Source of the DNA: Pseudomonas solani
GTDB taxonomy: Bacteria; Pseudomonadota; Gammaproteobacteria; Pseudomonadales; Pseudomonadaceae
Assembly (NCBI RefSeq): GCF_026072635.1
Contig: NZ_AP023081.1
Span: 3,344,501 to 3,408,500 of the forward strand
Length of the DNA: 64,000 nt
Direction: 5' to 3'
Within the stretch, counting starts at the first letter, position 1. Each line of letters opens with the position of its first letter. Positions 17,858 through 27,200 of the stretch are shown one piece after another. The notes under the pieces were generated by a model that made no database searches, was not told the origin of the DNA, and saw only the letters and a program-made list of their open reading frames with translations. A program made the translations under genes and the position numbers.

Positions 17858-19111
17858 TTAGTTGCCGTAGACCGGCAGCTTGGCGCAGATGGCCTTGACC
17901 TGTTCGCGAACGCGGTCGACCACGGACTCGTCGCCCATGTTCTCGAGGATGTCGCAGATCCAGGTGGCCAGCTCGCGGCACTCGACTTCCTTGAAGCCAC
18001 GGGTGGTGACGGCCGGGGTGCCGATGCGCAGGCCGGAGGTGACGAAGGGCGAGCGCGGGTCGTTGGGTACCGAGTTCTTGTTCACGGTGATGAAGGCGCG
18101 ACCCAGGGCGGCGTCGGCGTCCTTACCGGTGATGTCCTGCTTGATCAGGGACAGCAGGAACAGGTGGTTCTGGGTACCGCCGGAGACCACGTCGAAGCCG
18201 CGGTCGATGAACACCTGGGCCATGGCCTGGGCGTTTTTCACCACTTGCTGCTGGTAGGTCTTGAACTCGGGCTGCAGGGCTTCCTTGAAGCACACGGCCT
18301 TGGCGGCGATGACGTGCTCCAGCGGGCCACCCTGGGCGCCGGGGAAGACGGCGGAGTTCAGCTTCTTCTCGATCTCTTCGTTCTTGCGAGCGAGGATCAG
18401 GCCGCCGCGCGGGCCGCGCAGGGTCTTGTGGGTGGTGGTGGTGACCACGTCGGCGAAGGGCACCGGGTTCGGGTACACGCCAGCGGCGACCAGGCCGGCC
18501 ACGTGGGCCATATCGACGAACAGGTAGGCACCTACCTTGTCGGCGATGGCGCGGAAGCGCGGGAAGTCGAGGATCTGCGAATAGGCGGAGAAGCCTGCGA
18601 CGATCATCTTCGGCTTGTGCTCGACGGCCAGGCGCTCGACTTCGTCGTAGTCGATCAGGCCGGCGTCGGTGATGCCGTACTGCACGGCGTTGTACAGCTT
18701 GCCGGAGGAGGAGACGGAAGCACCGTGGGTCAGGTGACCGCCGTGGGCCAGGCTCATGCCGAGGATGGTGTCACCGGCCGACAGCAGGGCCAGGTAGACA
18801 GCGGCGTTGGCCTGGGAACCGGCGTGGGGCTGGACGTTGGCGTAGTCGGCACCGAACAGTTCCTTGGCACGGTCGATGGCCAGTTGCTCGACAACGTCGA
18901 CGTACTCGCAACCGCCGTAGTAGCGCTTGCCCGGGTAACCCTCGGCGTACTTGTTGGTCAGTACCGAACCCTGGGCTTCCATCACCGCCGGGCTGGTGTA
19001 GTTCTCGGAGGCGATGAGTTCGATGTGCTCTTCCTGGCGCTGGGCTTCCTGCTCCATCGCGGCGAAGAGGTCTGCATCGTAGCGGGCGAGGGTCAAATCA
19101 CGGCTGAACAT
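17858..19111 (-). CDS. glyA: Serine hydroxymethyltransferase
   Basis: This 417-residue PLP enzyme interconverts serine and glycine with transfer of a one-carbon unit to tetrahydrofolate. Family motifs are all present: ELIASENYTSPAVMEAQGS, NKYAEGYPGKRYYGGCE, HAGSQANAAVY, the PLP-lysine site TTTTHKTLRGPRGG, and GLRIGTPAVTTRGF. Length is canonical. The start at 19111 has an AGGACCG-type site upstream. Pseudomonads carry more than one glyA; the position matches PA4602. Confidence 0.97.
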   Translation of the reverse strand: MFSRDLTLARYDADLFAAMEQEAQRQEEHIELIASENYTSPAVMEAQGSVLTNKYAEGYPGKRYYGGCEYVDVVEQLAIDRAKELFGADYANVQPHAGSQANAAVYLALLSAGDTILGMSLAHGGHLTHGASVSSSGKLYNAVQYGITDAGLIDYDEVERLAVEHKPKMIVAGFSAYSQILDFPRFRAIADKVGAYLFVDMAHVAGLVAAGVYPNPVPFADVVTTTTHKTLRGPRGGLILARKNEEIEKKLNSAVFPGAQGGPLEHVIAAKAVCFKEALQPEFKTYQQQVVKNAQAMAQVFIDRGFDVVSGGTQNHLFLLSLIKQDITGKDADAALGRAFITVNKNSVPNDPRSPFVTSGLRIGTPAVTTRGFKEVECRELATWICDILENMGDESVVDRVREQVKAICAKLPVYGN

Positions 19112-19211
19112 GGCGGTCCTCTCAGGGATCGGTACGTGGAAAGGCGCGCATTCTAACTCATAGGTCGTTGGCTGACACATGAAGGTCGGTCATACGACAG
19201 ACAAGTGGCAT

Positions 19212-21089
19212 TCACGCGGAATCACTGTCGTCTTCCTGCAATTGGGCGAGCTTCTGGCGCAGGGTCTCGCGCTCATGGTCGAACAGCAGCGGCAGCTGCT
19301 GCCAGCTCTCGTAGAGCGGCTCCAGCCAGCAGCAGTAGCCGTCGTCGGGGCGCTGGCTTTCCAGCTGTTCGAAGCAGGTGTGGATGTCCAGCGCGTGGGC
19401 CGGCTGGTCGTGGGCGATGGCCGCCATCACGCGGATGGCCGCCACCGTGGTCCAGTCACTGGGCCCGAACAGGGCGCAGAGCAGCAGTTCGCGGCGCCGC
19501 GAACCTTCCCAGCCGCTGTCGAGATGGGCCAGTACCTGGGCGGCGGCGCTTTGCACACGGGTGAGCCAGAGCAGCGCGGGAATCGAGCGGTCGGGCACCG
19601 CCGGCGGGTGCACCAGGGTCGCCAGTACCTGCAGCGGCTCGTCACCTGTGAGGCCGGTGGCCACATGGCTGGCCTGGGCCCAGTTGGCGCGGGCATAGGG
19701 CTTGGCGGCGAGCGCGGCGATCAGCGCGCTGACCTTTTCCCCCGGCGGCGGCATGGCCGGCTGCGCCTGGTCGCCCTCGTAGCGCCAGAGCAGGTGGGCG
19801 ACCGGGCCCAGAGGCTGGCGCGGGTCGGGCTGGGCGATCGATTCGGCGGTTACCTCCACCTTGCAACCGGCCAGGCCATGGGCGGCGAGTTCCAGGGTGA
19901 TGGCGAGGACGTTGCTCGGCGCCTCCAGGGAGCTGGTGCGCAGGGTGATGCTGTCGCCGGGCGAGCCGTTGTAGCTGCCATCGAGCAGGCTGTCGCGGAT
20001 CTTGCGCAGGACGTTGGCGCTGGCGTCGTTGGGTTGGGGCGGGGCGCCGCTGGCGAGGAACCACAGCTGGTAGGCGCGCTCGTTATCGGCCTTGGCGGCG
20101 TCGATCACCCGCTGCAGCAGGGCGTCGTCGCCCGTGGCGCGCCACTGGCAGTAGTCCCGCGAGGGGGCGGCCCAGGCATGTTCCGGGTGCAGCGCCAGGG
20201 CCTGGTCGTACCAGTTGATGGCCTGGGCCCAGCCCTGGTTCTCCAGCCAGGTGTCGCCGGCCTCCAGGTAGGTGCTGAGTTCTTCCGGTTGCTGCTGCAT
20301 GGCCTGGCTGAAGGCCAGGTCGGCCTCCGCCGGGCGGCCCTGCTGGCGCAGCACCAGGCCCCGTGCGGTCGCCTGGTGCCAGTCCTGTTGCTGCACCGGG
20401 CCGGCCAGTTCCAGGGCCTGGTCGAACAGGGCGGCGCGGCGCAGCAGGCCGATGTGCAGCATGGCCCATTGGGCGACGAAATCGTCCGAAGGCCGGATGC
20501 GACTGGCCAGTGCGGCCCAGCGGCGGGTGTTGGCGAGGTCGTGGGCGGTGGCTTCGCGGGCTTCCGGGGTGCGCTGGATGACGCGGCCGTAGACGCGCAT
20601 CTGCAGGTCGGCATCCAGCTGCTCCAGGGCGCCGGCCGGCTCCAGCCAGTCGAGGGCCCAGGCGTCGAGGTAGTCGCTTTCGGGGGCGGCGTCGATGACG
20701 TGCAGGAGCAGGTCCATCGCGTCGGCGACCCGCCCTTCGCGGGCCATGATCCAGCAACGCAGGGCCTCGGTGGCGGCGTAGCGCTGATCGCTCGGCGGCA
20801 GCAGCACGGCTTCAGCCGGGGTGCCGGCGCGTTGCAAGTAGCGATCGGCCAGGGCCAGCCATTCGGGGTTGCCCGGGGCGAACTTCAGCAGCTCGGCCAG
20901 GTGCTCGGCGCCATGGGCGAGGTTGCCCTGCTCCAGCTCGGCCTCGGTGATGAAACGCTCGAACTCGGCGGTGCCCTGGCGCAGCTCGATGCTGGTTTGT
21001 TCGGGGGCGGCCTGCGCGTCGGCGGTCGGGGCAGCTGGGGTGGTCTGGCGGGTATCGGCGTTGCGGGTAAAGCGTTTCCACCAGGACAT
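19212..21089 (-). CDS. TPR-repeat protein of unknown function
   Basis: This 625-residue protein begins MSWWKRFTRNADTR without an obvious signal peptide. It contains TPR-like helical pairs in the first two thirds (EQGNLAHGAEHLAELLKFAP, GRPAEADLAFSQAMQQQPEE, WAQAINWYDQALALHPEHAW). A later stretch reads as beta-rich (NVLAITLELAAHGLAGCKVE), followed by a helical C-terminal third. It is probably a cytoplasmic scaffold or chaperone-like protein. It lies 100 bases upstream of glyA on the same strand. The position corresponds to PA4603-type genes, but no function can be assigned. Confidence 0.7.
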   Translation of the reverse strand: MSWWKRFTRNADTRQTTPAAPTADAQAAPEQTSIELRQGTAEFERFITEAELEQGNLAHGAEHLAELLKFAPGNPEWLALADRYLQRAGTPAEAVLLPPSDQRYAATEALRCWIMAREGRVADAMDLLLHVIDAAPESDYLDAWALDWLEPAGALEQLDADLQMRVYGRVIQRTPEAREATAHDLANTRRWAALASRIRPSDDFVAQWAMLHIGLLRRAALFDQALELAGPVQQQDWHQATARGLVLRQQGRPAEADLAFSQAMQQQPEELSTYLEAGDTWLENQGWAQAINWYDQALALHPEHAWAAPSRDYCQWRATGDDALLQRVIDAAKADNERAYQLWFLASGAPPQPNDASANVLRKIRDSLLDGSYNGSPGDSITLRTSSLEAPSNVLAITLELAAHGLAGCKVEVTAESIAQPDPRQPLGPVAHLLWRYEGDQAQPAMPPPGEKVSALIAALAAKPYARANWAQASHVATGLTGDEPLQVLATLVHPPAVPDRSIPALLWLTRVQSAAAQVLAHLDSGWEGSRRRELLLCALFGPSDWTTVAAIRVMAAIAHDQPAHALDIHTCFEQLESQRPDDGYCCWLEPLYESWQQLPLLFDHERETLRQKLAQLQEDDSDSA

Positions 21090-21306
21090 GGCGGGCTCCT
21101 TGTCTCGTCGTCGCCGGTCAATGGCGGGCTGGTCGGGCGGGGCGCTGGGCCGTGATGGCGCGATCTTACGGCAAGGCCCCCGGTGCGGGCCTGTCGGGGA
21201 TCACGAAACCGGTTTCGCGGCGATTGTGGAGCGGTGTTCGGCATGACCTCGAATGGTGGACCGGTGAAGCGTGGTCCACCATTCGCTCGAGCCGGTGCCG
21301 GGCTTT

Positions 21307-21328
21307 CCCGGGCTGAAGCCCGGGCTAC
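21307..21328. repeat. REP-like element, third exact copy, beside a palindrome
   Basis: CCCGGGCTGAAGCCCGGG plus CTAC, identical to two other copies in the window. Just before it, CGAATGGTGGACC and GGTCCACCATTCG (21250-21285) form a 13-bp inverted repeat related to the GTAGGGTGGACC cassette at 17652. Confidence 0.6.
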
Positions 21329-21386
21329 GTTCGGAGTGCGAAAAAATAAGCCCGGGGTTTGACAGCTTCCGCCGATCCCCAGGCTC

Positions 21387-21464
21387 TTCCAGCTTCCAGC
21401 TTCCAGCTTCCAGCTTCCAGCTTCCAGCTTCCAGCTTCCAGCTTCCAGCTTCCAGCTTCCAGCT
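21387..21464. repeat. Heptanucleotide tandem repeat (VNTR)
   Basis: There are ten perfect head-to-tail copies of AGCTTCC from 21391 to 21460, with partial copies at both ends. The array ends only a few bases from the stop codon (21470) of the minus-strand DUF4241 gene, so it would lie in that mRNA's 3-prime untranslated region. Confidence 0.95.
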
Positions 21465-21469
21465 CGCTG

Positions 21470-22165
21470 TCAGCGCTCAGGCAGCAACAAGAAATCGGTC
21501 ACCACGGCTACCAGCCGGCCGTCGGCGTCGTAGCCGAAGTAGCTGGGGTAGGCGCCGTCGCCGTAGCCGCTGGAGAAGAACGCCACGTTGCCGGCGTCGG
21601 TCGGCAGCAGGTACCAGCTGCGGGTGTGCTGGTAGGTCTTGTCCAGTTCGGCGAACAGGCGCTCGTCGAAGGCCTCGCCCTCCTGGTCTCGGCGGGCTTC
21701 GTAGCTGCGCAGGGCGGCGGCGTCCATGAAGCCGCCGGTGCCGCTGTCCACCCCGTAGCCGAAGAACTCGTCCGGGCCCAGGGTGTTCGGGTCCTGGCCT
21801 TTCACCAGGGCCATCTCCCAGCGGGTCGCCGGGCCGGGGGCGAAGACGATGCGGGCGAAGGCCACGCGTTCGTCATCGCCGATTCGCGCGATGGCCAGCT
21901 GCAACGGATAGCGGCCCTTGGGCACGGCCTGGGTGAAGGGGCCGTCGCAACTCACCAGCGGGTCGCAGGCCACCAGTTGCCCGGTGGGCAGCTCCAGCTC
22001 GCCGATGGCCTGTGTATGGAGGCGGTAGTCCTGGCCCTCCACCTGCACCTGGTAGCCCTCGCTGAAGGCGGCATCGAAGAGCGGGTGGTCCATCGGGGCG
22101 GCGGCCTCGGCGTGGAGCGCGGGCAGGGCCAGCAGCAGGGCAAGCCTGGCGAAGTGTCGGTTCAT
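21470..22165 (-). CDS. DUF4241 domain protein, secreted
   Basis: This 231-residue protein has a signal peptide (HFARLALLLALPALHAEA). DUF4241 hallmarks are present: VPKGRYPLQLAIARIGDDERVAF split by a short spacer from TRWEMAL, then FGYGVDSGTGGFMD and a C-terminal SSGYGDGAYPSYFGYDADG block. The fold is often found in polymorphic-toxin immunity or structural contexts, but here it is a stand-alone periplasmic protein with no toxin nearby. The longer open frame upstream was rejected because the signal peptide begins at 22165. A heptamer repeat array lies immediately after the stop. Confidence 0.78.
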   Translation of the reverse strand: MNRHFARLALLLALPALHAEAAAPMDHPLFDAAFSEGYQVQVEGQDYRLHTQAIGELELPTGQLVACDPLVSCDGPFTQAVPKGRYPLQLAIARIGDDERVAFARIVFAPGPATRWEMALVKGQDPNTLGPDEFFGYGVDSGTGGFMDAAALRSYEARRDQEGEAFDERLFAELDKTYQHTRSWYLLPTDAGNVAFFSSGYGDGAYPSYFGYDADGRLVAVVTDFLLLPER

Positions 22166-22397
22166 GGTCGGTGGTTCTCCCTCTGTGCAGCAGCGGTGGA
22201 GAAGATCCCACGCCCTGGCGCCCGCGTGTGCGGACGGGTGCGCAGAATACCTGCGGCGCAGCCAGGCGAGTGCGTCCTGCTCGACGGGCTTGCCGCTTCG
22301 ACCGCTCAAGCGCGGTAATCTACGCGGCGTTTCGGCCTGGCATTCCCGGGCCCCGTCTATGCCGCCTCGGGCGTGCCTTATTGCACAAGGATCGAAG

Positions 22398-23042
22398 ATG
22401 GAACCGGTATTCGTTACGCAGCGCCTGGCTGCACTGTTTGAGTCCCATGGCGTCGAGTTCGTCGTGCACGACGATTGGGTCGCTCCCGGTGGTCGGCTGC
22501 CGGCCATCCGTGCCAACTGGTACCCCGGCGAGCAGACCGGGCGGCTGAACGTGGATGTGCTGCTGGAAGACGACAACCGCCAGTTCCAGGAAGCCTTCGT
22601 CGGCCTGGGCGAGGGCGAGTCGGGTCTGCAGGACGCCTGGCGGAACTTCTGCCGCAACAGCTTCCACGTGTTGCTCTCGGCGTTGTGGGGCCATGTCGAC
22701 GAGGAGCAGGTGATGGTGGAGACCTGGCAGGTGGGCGAGCAGCGCTTCGAGGCGCACCTGGGCAACCTCGGCCTGCGGGGCGCCGATGGCAAGGTGCCGG
22801 AGCTGCCCGCCGAGCTGTTCCCCAGCATCGAGGCGCAGATCCGCGCCCAGCCGCTGGACGCGCGCATCCACTGGTTCCGCCACTTCTTCTGCGCCTTCAG
22901 CAACCAGCGCACGGTAGAGGCGCTGTTCGACAACGACGCCTGGCAGGCCGGCATGGACAGCCTCTCGCGCCTCGGCTGGCAGGATTCGCAGGCGTACTAC
23001 AGCGTGCGGCACTTCCTGGTGGTCAAGCCGGTTTCGGATTGA
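22398..23042 (+). CDS. DUF6348-like protein
   Basis: This 214-residue cytoplasmic protein contains LNVDVLLEDDNRQFQEAFV, a LGEGESGLQDAW stretch and NFCRNSFHVLLSAL. The pattern fits DUF6348-type proteins, a mostly uncharacterised group seen near immunity-type genes. A later part (HWFRHFFCAFSNQRTVEALF) is rich in aromatics. ATG 22398 follows a weak AAGGATCGAAG ribosome-binding region. It is monocistronic with its own terminator. The family call is from memory of the motif pattern. Confidence 0.6.
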   Translation: MEPVFVTQRLAALFESHGVEFVVHDDWVAPGGRLPAIRANWYPGEQTGRLNVDVLLEDDNRQFQEAFVGLGEGESGLQDAWRNFCRNSFHVLLSALWGHVDEEQVMVETWQVGEQRFEAHLGNLGLRGADGKVPELPAELFPSIEAQIRAQPLDARIHWFRHFFCAFSNQRTVEALFDNDAWQAGMDSLSRLGWQDSQAYYSVRHFLVVKPVSD

Positions 23043-23072
23043 TGCCGCATGCTTGGAGTCGCGCTGTAAAAC

Positions 23073-23100
23073 AAAAGCCCCGCATCTAGCGGGGCTTTTG
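23073..23100 (+). terminator. Terminator between the DUF6348-like gene and the convergent lipoprotein gene
   Basis: AAAAGCCCCGC, loop ATCTA, GCGGGGCTTTTG: a perfect hairpin with A/T flanks, usable from both sides. Confidence 0.85.
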
Positions 23101-23114
23101 TTTGAGGTGACGTA

Positions 23115-23486
23115 TCAACGGTTGTTGTAGCCGTCTTCGCTCGGGTCGTAGGTGATCTGGTAGACGTTGAAGTTGGCGCCGCCCGCACCCACGCCGGTGT
23201 AGGTGAGACGGCCCTGGCCCTTGTACAGCTCTTCCATGCGCATGGCGTCGCTGCCGAAGTAGAAGGGGATGAACATCTTGCCGGTCATGTTGTTGTAGCT
23301 GTCGGTGGGTTGGCCGATCAGGTCATGCACCTGTTTCATGGACATGCCGGGCTGCACCTTGGCAAAGGGGCTGCCTGCCGGGATCTGGCCGACGATCTGC
23401 TGTTGCGGGGCACGCGGCGAAGAGCCGCAGGCGGTCAGCAGGCCCATGGCGGCGATGAGGCCGACTTGCAGGAATTGGGTACGCAT
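23115..23486 (-). CDS. Small lipoprotein with SmpA/BamE-like core
   Basis: This 123-residue protein has a clear lipobox (IAAMGLLTAC). The mature part contains FAKVQPGMSMKQVHDLIGQP, the pattern of SmpA/OmlA (BamE-like) domains in which a short helix pair packs on a sheet. It is too short and too different at the C-terminus (SEDGYNNR) to be BamE itself. It is likely outer-membrane anchored. It shares strand and a 38-base gap with the next lipoprotein gene upstream. Confidence 0.75.
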   Translation of the reverse strand: MRTQFLQVGLIAAMGLLTACGSSPRAPQQQIVGQIPAGSPFAKVQPGMSMKQVHDLIGQPTDSYNNMTGKMFIPFYFGSDAMRMEELYKGQGRLTYTGVGAGGANFNVYQITYDPSEDGYNNR

Positions 23487-23524
23487 TCGATGACTCCTTT
23501 CGTTGGGGGAATTCAGGGTATTGC

Positions 23525-23893
23525 TCAGCCCTTGCCGGACCTGGCGGCTACCACTTCTGCAGCCGCCTGCACGCATTCTTCGTGGGGGGCCTGGATGAAT
23601 CTCAGGAAGTACCAGGTGTCGCCCTTCTTGACGACGAAGGCCTGCATGTCGCCGGTTTCGCGGCCGTCGGCCGTGGCGGTGTTGACGGTCTGGCAGGCAG
23701 CGAGACCGTTGACTTCGGTGAGGGTGCCGAACCTGTACGAGGCCTTGCCCTGCAGGTTGTCGATGACGACCTTCTGGACTTCGGATTCGGTGGAGTTGCA
23801 GCCGCCGAGAAGGGTCGCGAGCACCACTGCGACCGCGCAGCGGATCAGGCTGGCAATAGGGGCGCGGTGTTTCGGGGCGCGGGAAGCGGTCAT
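23525..23893 (-). CDS. Small lipoprotein of unknown function
   Basis: This 122-residue protein has a basic N-terminus and hydrophobic core ending in a lipobox (VLATLLGGC). The mature region (VVIDNLQGKASYRFGTLTEV, TWYFLRFIQAPHEEC) suggests a small alpha/beta fold with two further cysteines. No named family was recognised. It is probably co-transcribed with the SmpA-like lipoprotein downstream. Confidence 0.7.
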   Translation of the reverse strand: MTASRAPKHRAPIASLIRCAVAVVLATLLGGCNSTESEVQKVVIDNLQGKASYRFGTLTEVNGLAACQTVNTATADGRETGDMQAFVVKKGDTWYFLRFIQAPHEECVQAAAEVVAARSGKG

Positions 23894-24231
23894 GGCGCAA
23901 TCATCCTAGTGCGCGGTTGGGCGTGGAGCGCCTGGCTACCTGTGAGAGCGGCCGAAGCGGGATGGACCCGAGGGGCTGCCACTCCGGGACGCTGATTGCC
24001 GGTCACGAAAAAAAGCCACGACTTGGCGGCAGGGTCAGCGGCGTTCAGGGGGGCTTTGCAGATACTGGCGAGGGTGTCTAGGTGTCGCTTCGTACTTGCA
24101 ATCCTTTGCAACACTTAAATAGCGAAGCGAAATCTGGCAGGGCTGTAGGAAATATTCAACTTCATTCGTATGGCAACCAGACGCCCGTCACAGCGGCTGG
24201 TGAGGCGGTCGATGCTGGCCTGGTGTGCCGC
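23894..24231. other. Intergenic stretch, nothing recognised
   Basis: 338 bases lie between the upstream end of the lipoprotein pair and the 3-prime end of morA. Part of it (about 24100-24175) is more A/T-rich than the neighbouring genes and could hold the lipoprotein promoter. I see no gene, hairpin with T-run, or repeat. Confidence 0.4.
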
Positions 24232-27200
24232 TCAACTGAGCATGAACAGCGCAGCACCGCCGAACTGGGCCTCGAACTGCTCGGGGCTCATGGGGCGGCC
24301 GAAGAGGTAACCCTGCACTTCGTCGCAGCCGTGTTCGCGGAGGAACTCCAGCTGGGCGTGGGTCTCGACGCCTTCGGCGATCACCGCGAGGTTGAGGCTG
24401 TGGGACATGGCGATGATGGCGCGGGCGATCTGCGCATCGCGCTCACCGTCGGGCAGGCCGTCGACGAAGCTGCGGTCGATCTTCAGCACATCGATGGGGA
24501 ACTGCTTGAGGTAGTTGAGCGAGGAGTAGCCGGTGCCGAAGTCGTCCACCGCGATGCACAGGCCCAGGCGCTTGAGGCTGGCGAGAATCTGCATCGCTTC
24601 GCTGACATCGCGCATGAGGATGGATTCGGTCAGCTCCAGCTCCAGGCAGGCGGGCGGCAGGCCGCTGTCGGCGAGGATTCCGGAGATGCGTTCCACCAAC
24701 TGGCCGTCGGCGAACTGGCGGGCGGAGATGTTCACCGAGATCTTCGGCAGGCGCATCTTCTGCTGGTGCCAGTGCTTGAGCTGGCGGCAGGCCTCGCGCA
24801 CCACCCAGTCGCCGACGTCCACCACCAGGCCGAGCTCTTCGAGCACCGGGATGAAGTCGTTGGGCGGCACCAGGCCACGCTTGGGGTGCTGCCAGCGCAG
24901 CAGCGCCTCGACGCCGGTGAGGCGCTTGCCGTCGCCGGAGAACTGCGGCTGGTAATAGAGGATGAACTCGCGCTGCTCCAGGGCGTGGCGCAGGTCGCCC
25001 TCCAGCTCCAGGCGCTCCAGGGCGCGGGCGTTCATCTCGGCCTGGTAGAACTGGAAGTTGTTCTTGCCGCGTTCCTTGGCGTGGTACATCGCGGTGTCGG
25101 CGTTCTTCATCAGCTGGCTCAGCTCGCGGCCGTCCTGGGGGCTGAGGGCGATGCCGATGCTGGCGGTGACGAAGAACTCGCGGCCTTCCAGCACGAAGGG
25201 GCGGGCCAGGCTGGCGAGTATCTGCTCGGCGACGCTGATGGCGCGGTTCAGCGCGCCTTCGCGGGTGGCGCGAGGTTGCAGCAGCAGGGTGAATTCGTCG
25301 CCACCCATGCGCGCCACGGTGTCGTCGTCGTCGACGCAGGCGGCCAGACGGATGGCCACGTCCTTGAGCATGCGGTCGCCGGCGGCATGGCCGAGGGAGT
25401 CGTTGATCGGCTTGAAGCGGTCGAGGTCGAGGAACATCAGCACCACCCACTCCTGGTGCCGCTCGGCGTGCTGCAGCGCGGTGTGCAGGCGGTCCTGGAA
25501 CAGGGTGCGGTTGGGCAGGTGGGTGAGGGCGTCGTAGTAGGCCAGGCGGTGGATGCGCTGTTCGCTGGCCTTGCGCTCGCTGATGTCGCTGAAGAAGCAC
25601 ACGTAGCTGACCAGGTCGCCTTCTTCGTCGTGCACTGCAGTGATGCCGATCCACGAGGGGTAGGCATCGCCCTGGCGGCGCTTGAGCCAGACCTCGCCCT
25701 CCCAGCTGCCGCGCTGGTTGAGCTGGCCGAGGATGTAGTTGAGCTGGGTGGCCTGCTGGCGGTCGGCGGTGAGCACCGAGGGCAGCTGGTCGAGCACTTC
25801 GGCCGAGGAGTAGCCGGTGATGCGGCTGAAGGCTTCGTTGACCTGGACGATATAGCCGGCCGGGTCGGTGACCAGGATGGCCGAGGTGGAGTGCTCGAAC
25901 ACCGTCGCCGCCATGCGCAGGTCTTTTTCGGCGCGGCGTTGCTGGCTGATGTCGCGGCCGACGCCGAGCAGCCCTTCGAACTGCCCGTGTTCGTCCCACA
26001 TCAGCATGATGCGCAGTTCCACGGGAATCTTGCGGCCATCGGCGCGCAGGCAGTCGAAGAGGAACAGCTGGGCCGGCAGGCGGGCGCGCAGTTCGGCCAG
26101 GCGCTGGGGGTTGCCCAGGGCGTTGCTGACCTGGTCCAGCAGCACGTAGAGCGGGGCCATCTGCCGTGGGTCGGCGACGGCGGTGTTGAAGCCGTTGGCG
26201 ACCACCGATTCGGCGCTGAGGCCGAGCACCGGCTGCACCGAGGGGCTGACGTAGTTGAGCTGCAGCTGGCGGTCGCTGGTGAAGATCACGTCGCTGATGC
26301 TTTCGGCCAGCAGGCGGTAGCGCCGCTCGCTGTCGCGCATCAGTTCGCTGGCTTCGATCTGCTCGGTGATGTCCTTGGCCACGCCTATCAGGCGGCTGAC
26401 CCGGCCCTGCTCGTCGCGGGTCAGGGATTGCTCGCGGATGTCGAACCAGTGCCAGTTGCCGTCGCGATGGCGCCAGCGCAACTGGCATTGCAGCAGCAGG
26501 CCGTCGCCGACCACCTGTTGCAGGTTGCGCATGCGCCAGTACTGTTCCTCGTCGTCCGGGTGCAGCACCTGCTCCCAGAAGCGCTCGCCCATCTCCTTGA
26601 GCTCGCTGCGGCTGTAGCCGAGCTGCTGGCCGAGGCGGTTGTTGCTGAGCATGACCTTGCGGTTGCCGATGTCGTGCACGTAGAGGGTGTCCGGCACGGC
26701 CAGCACCACGTCGGACCAGAAGCGCTCGCGCTCGATCAGCGACAGCTCGATGCGTTTGCGGCTGGTGATGTCGCTGATGCTCAGGGTGACGGCGTGCAGG
26801 TCCTGGATCATTTCCGGCAGGCGTAGCACCACCCACAGGTGGCGCTCGGTGCCCTGGGGCGTGACGAGGCGGGTTTCCAGCTCGATCTGCGATTGGCTGC
26901 CGAGCACGGCGCCGATCAGCTGGGCGCGGATGCCGCCATCGCGCAGCGGGCCGTGGCCGACCAACTGCTGCCAGGCCTGCTCGGTGCTGGCGACGCCCAG
27001 CAGGCGCAGGGCGAACTGGTTGACCTCGGTGATGCGCAGGCGCTGCTGCAGCTCCATGTGCTGCTCGGGGTGCGCGGTGATCCACTGGCCAAGGGCCTGG
27101 GTGTCGCGCAGGCCCAGCTGGAACAGGTATTCGCGCAGGCCGGAAAGGTTCAGCACGCAGAGCGCGACCCCGGTGCCTTCGAAGATGTCCTGGTAGCGCC

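Noticed and set aside
21387..21464. CRISPR array
   Set aside because: The units are 7 bases without spacers.
24082..26826. 914-residue open frame on the plus strand opposite morA
   Set aside because: It is a high-GC antisense shadow of morA with biased composition (A, V, H, Q) and no domain; the same holds for the long frames opposite terC-like, mapZ/TPR, cstA, rtcB and ileS.
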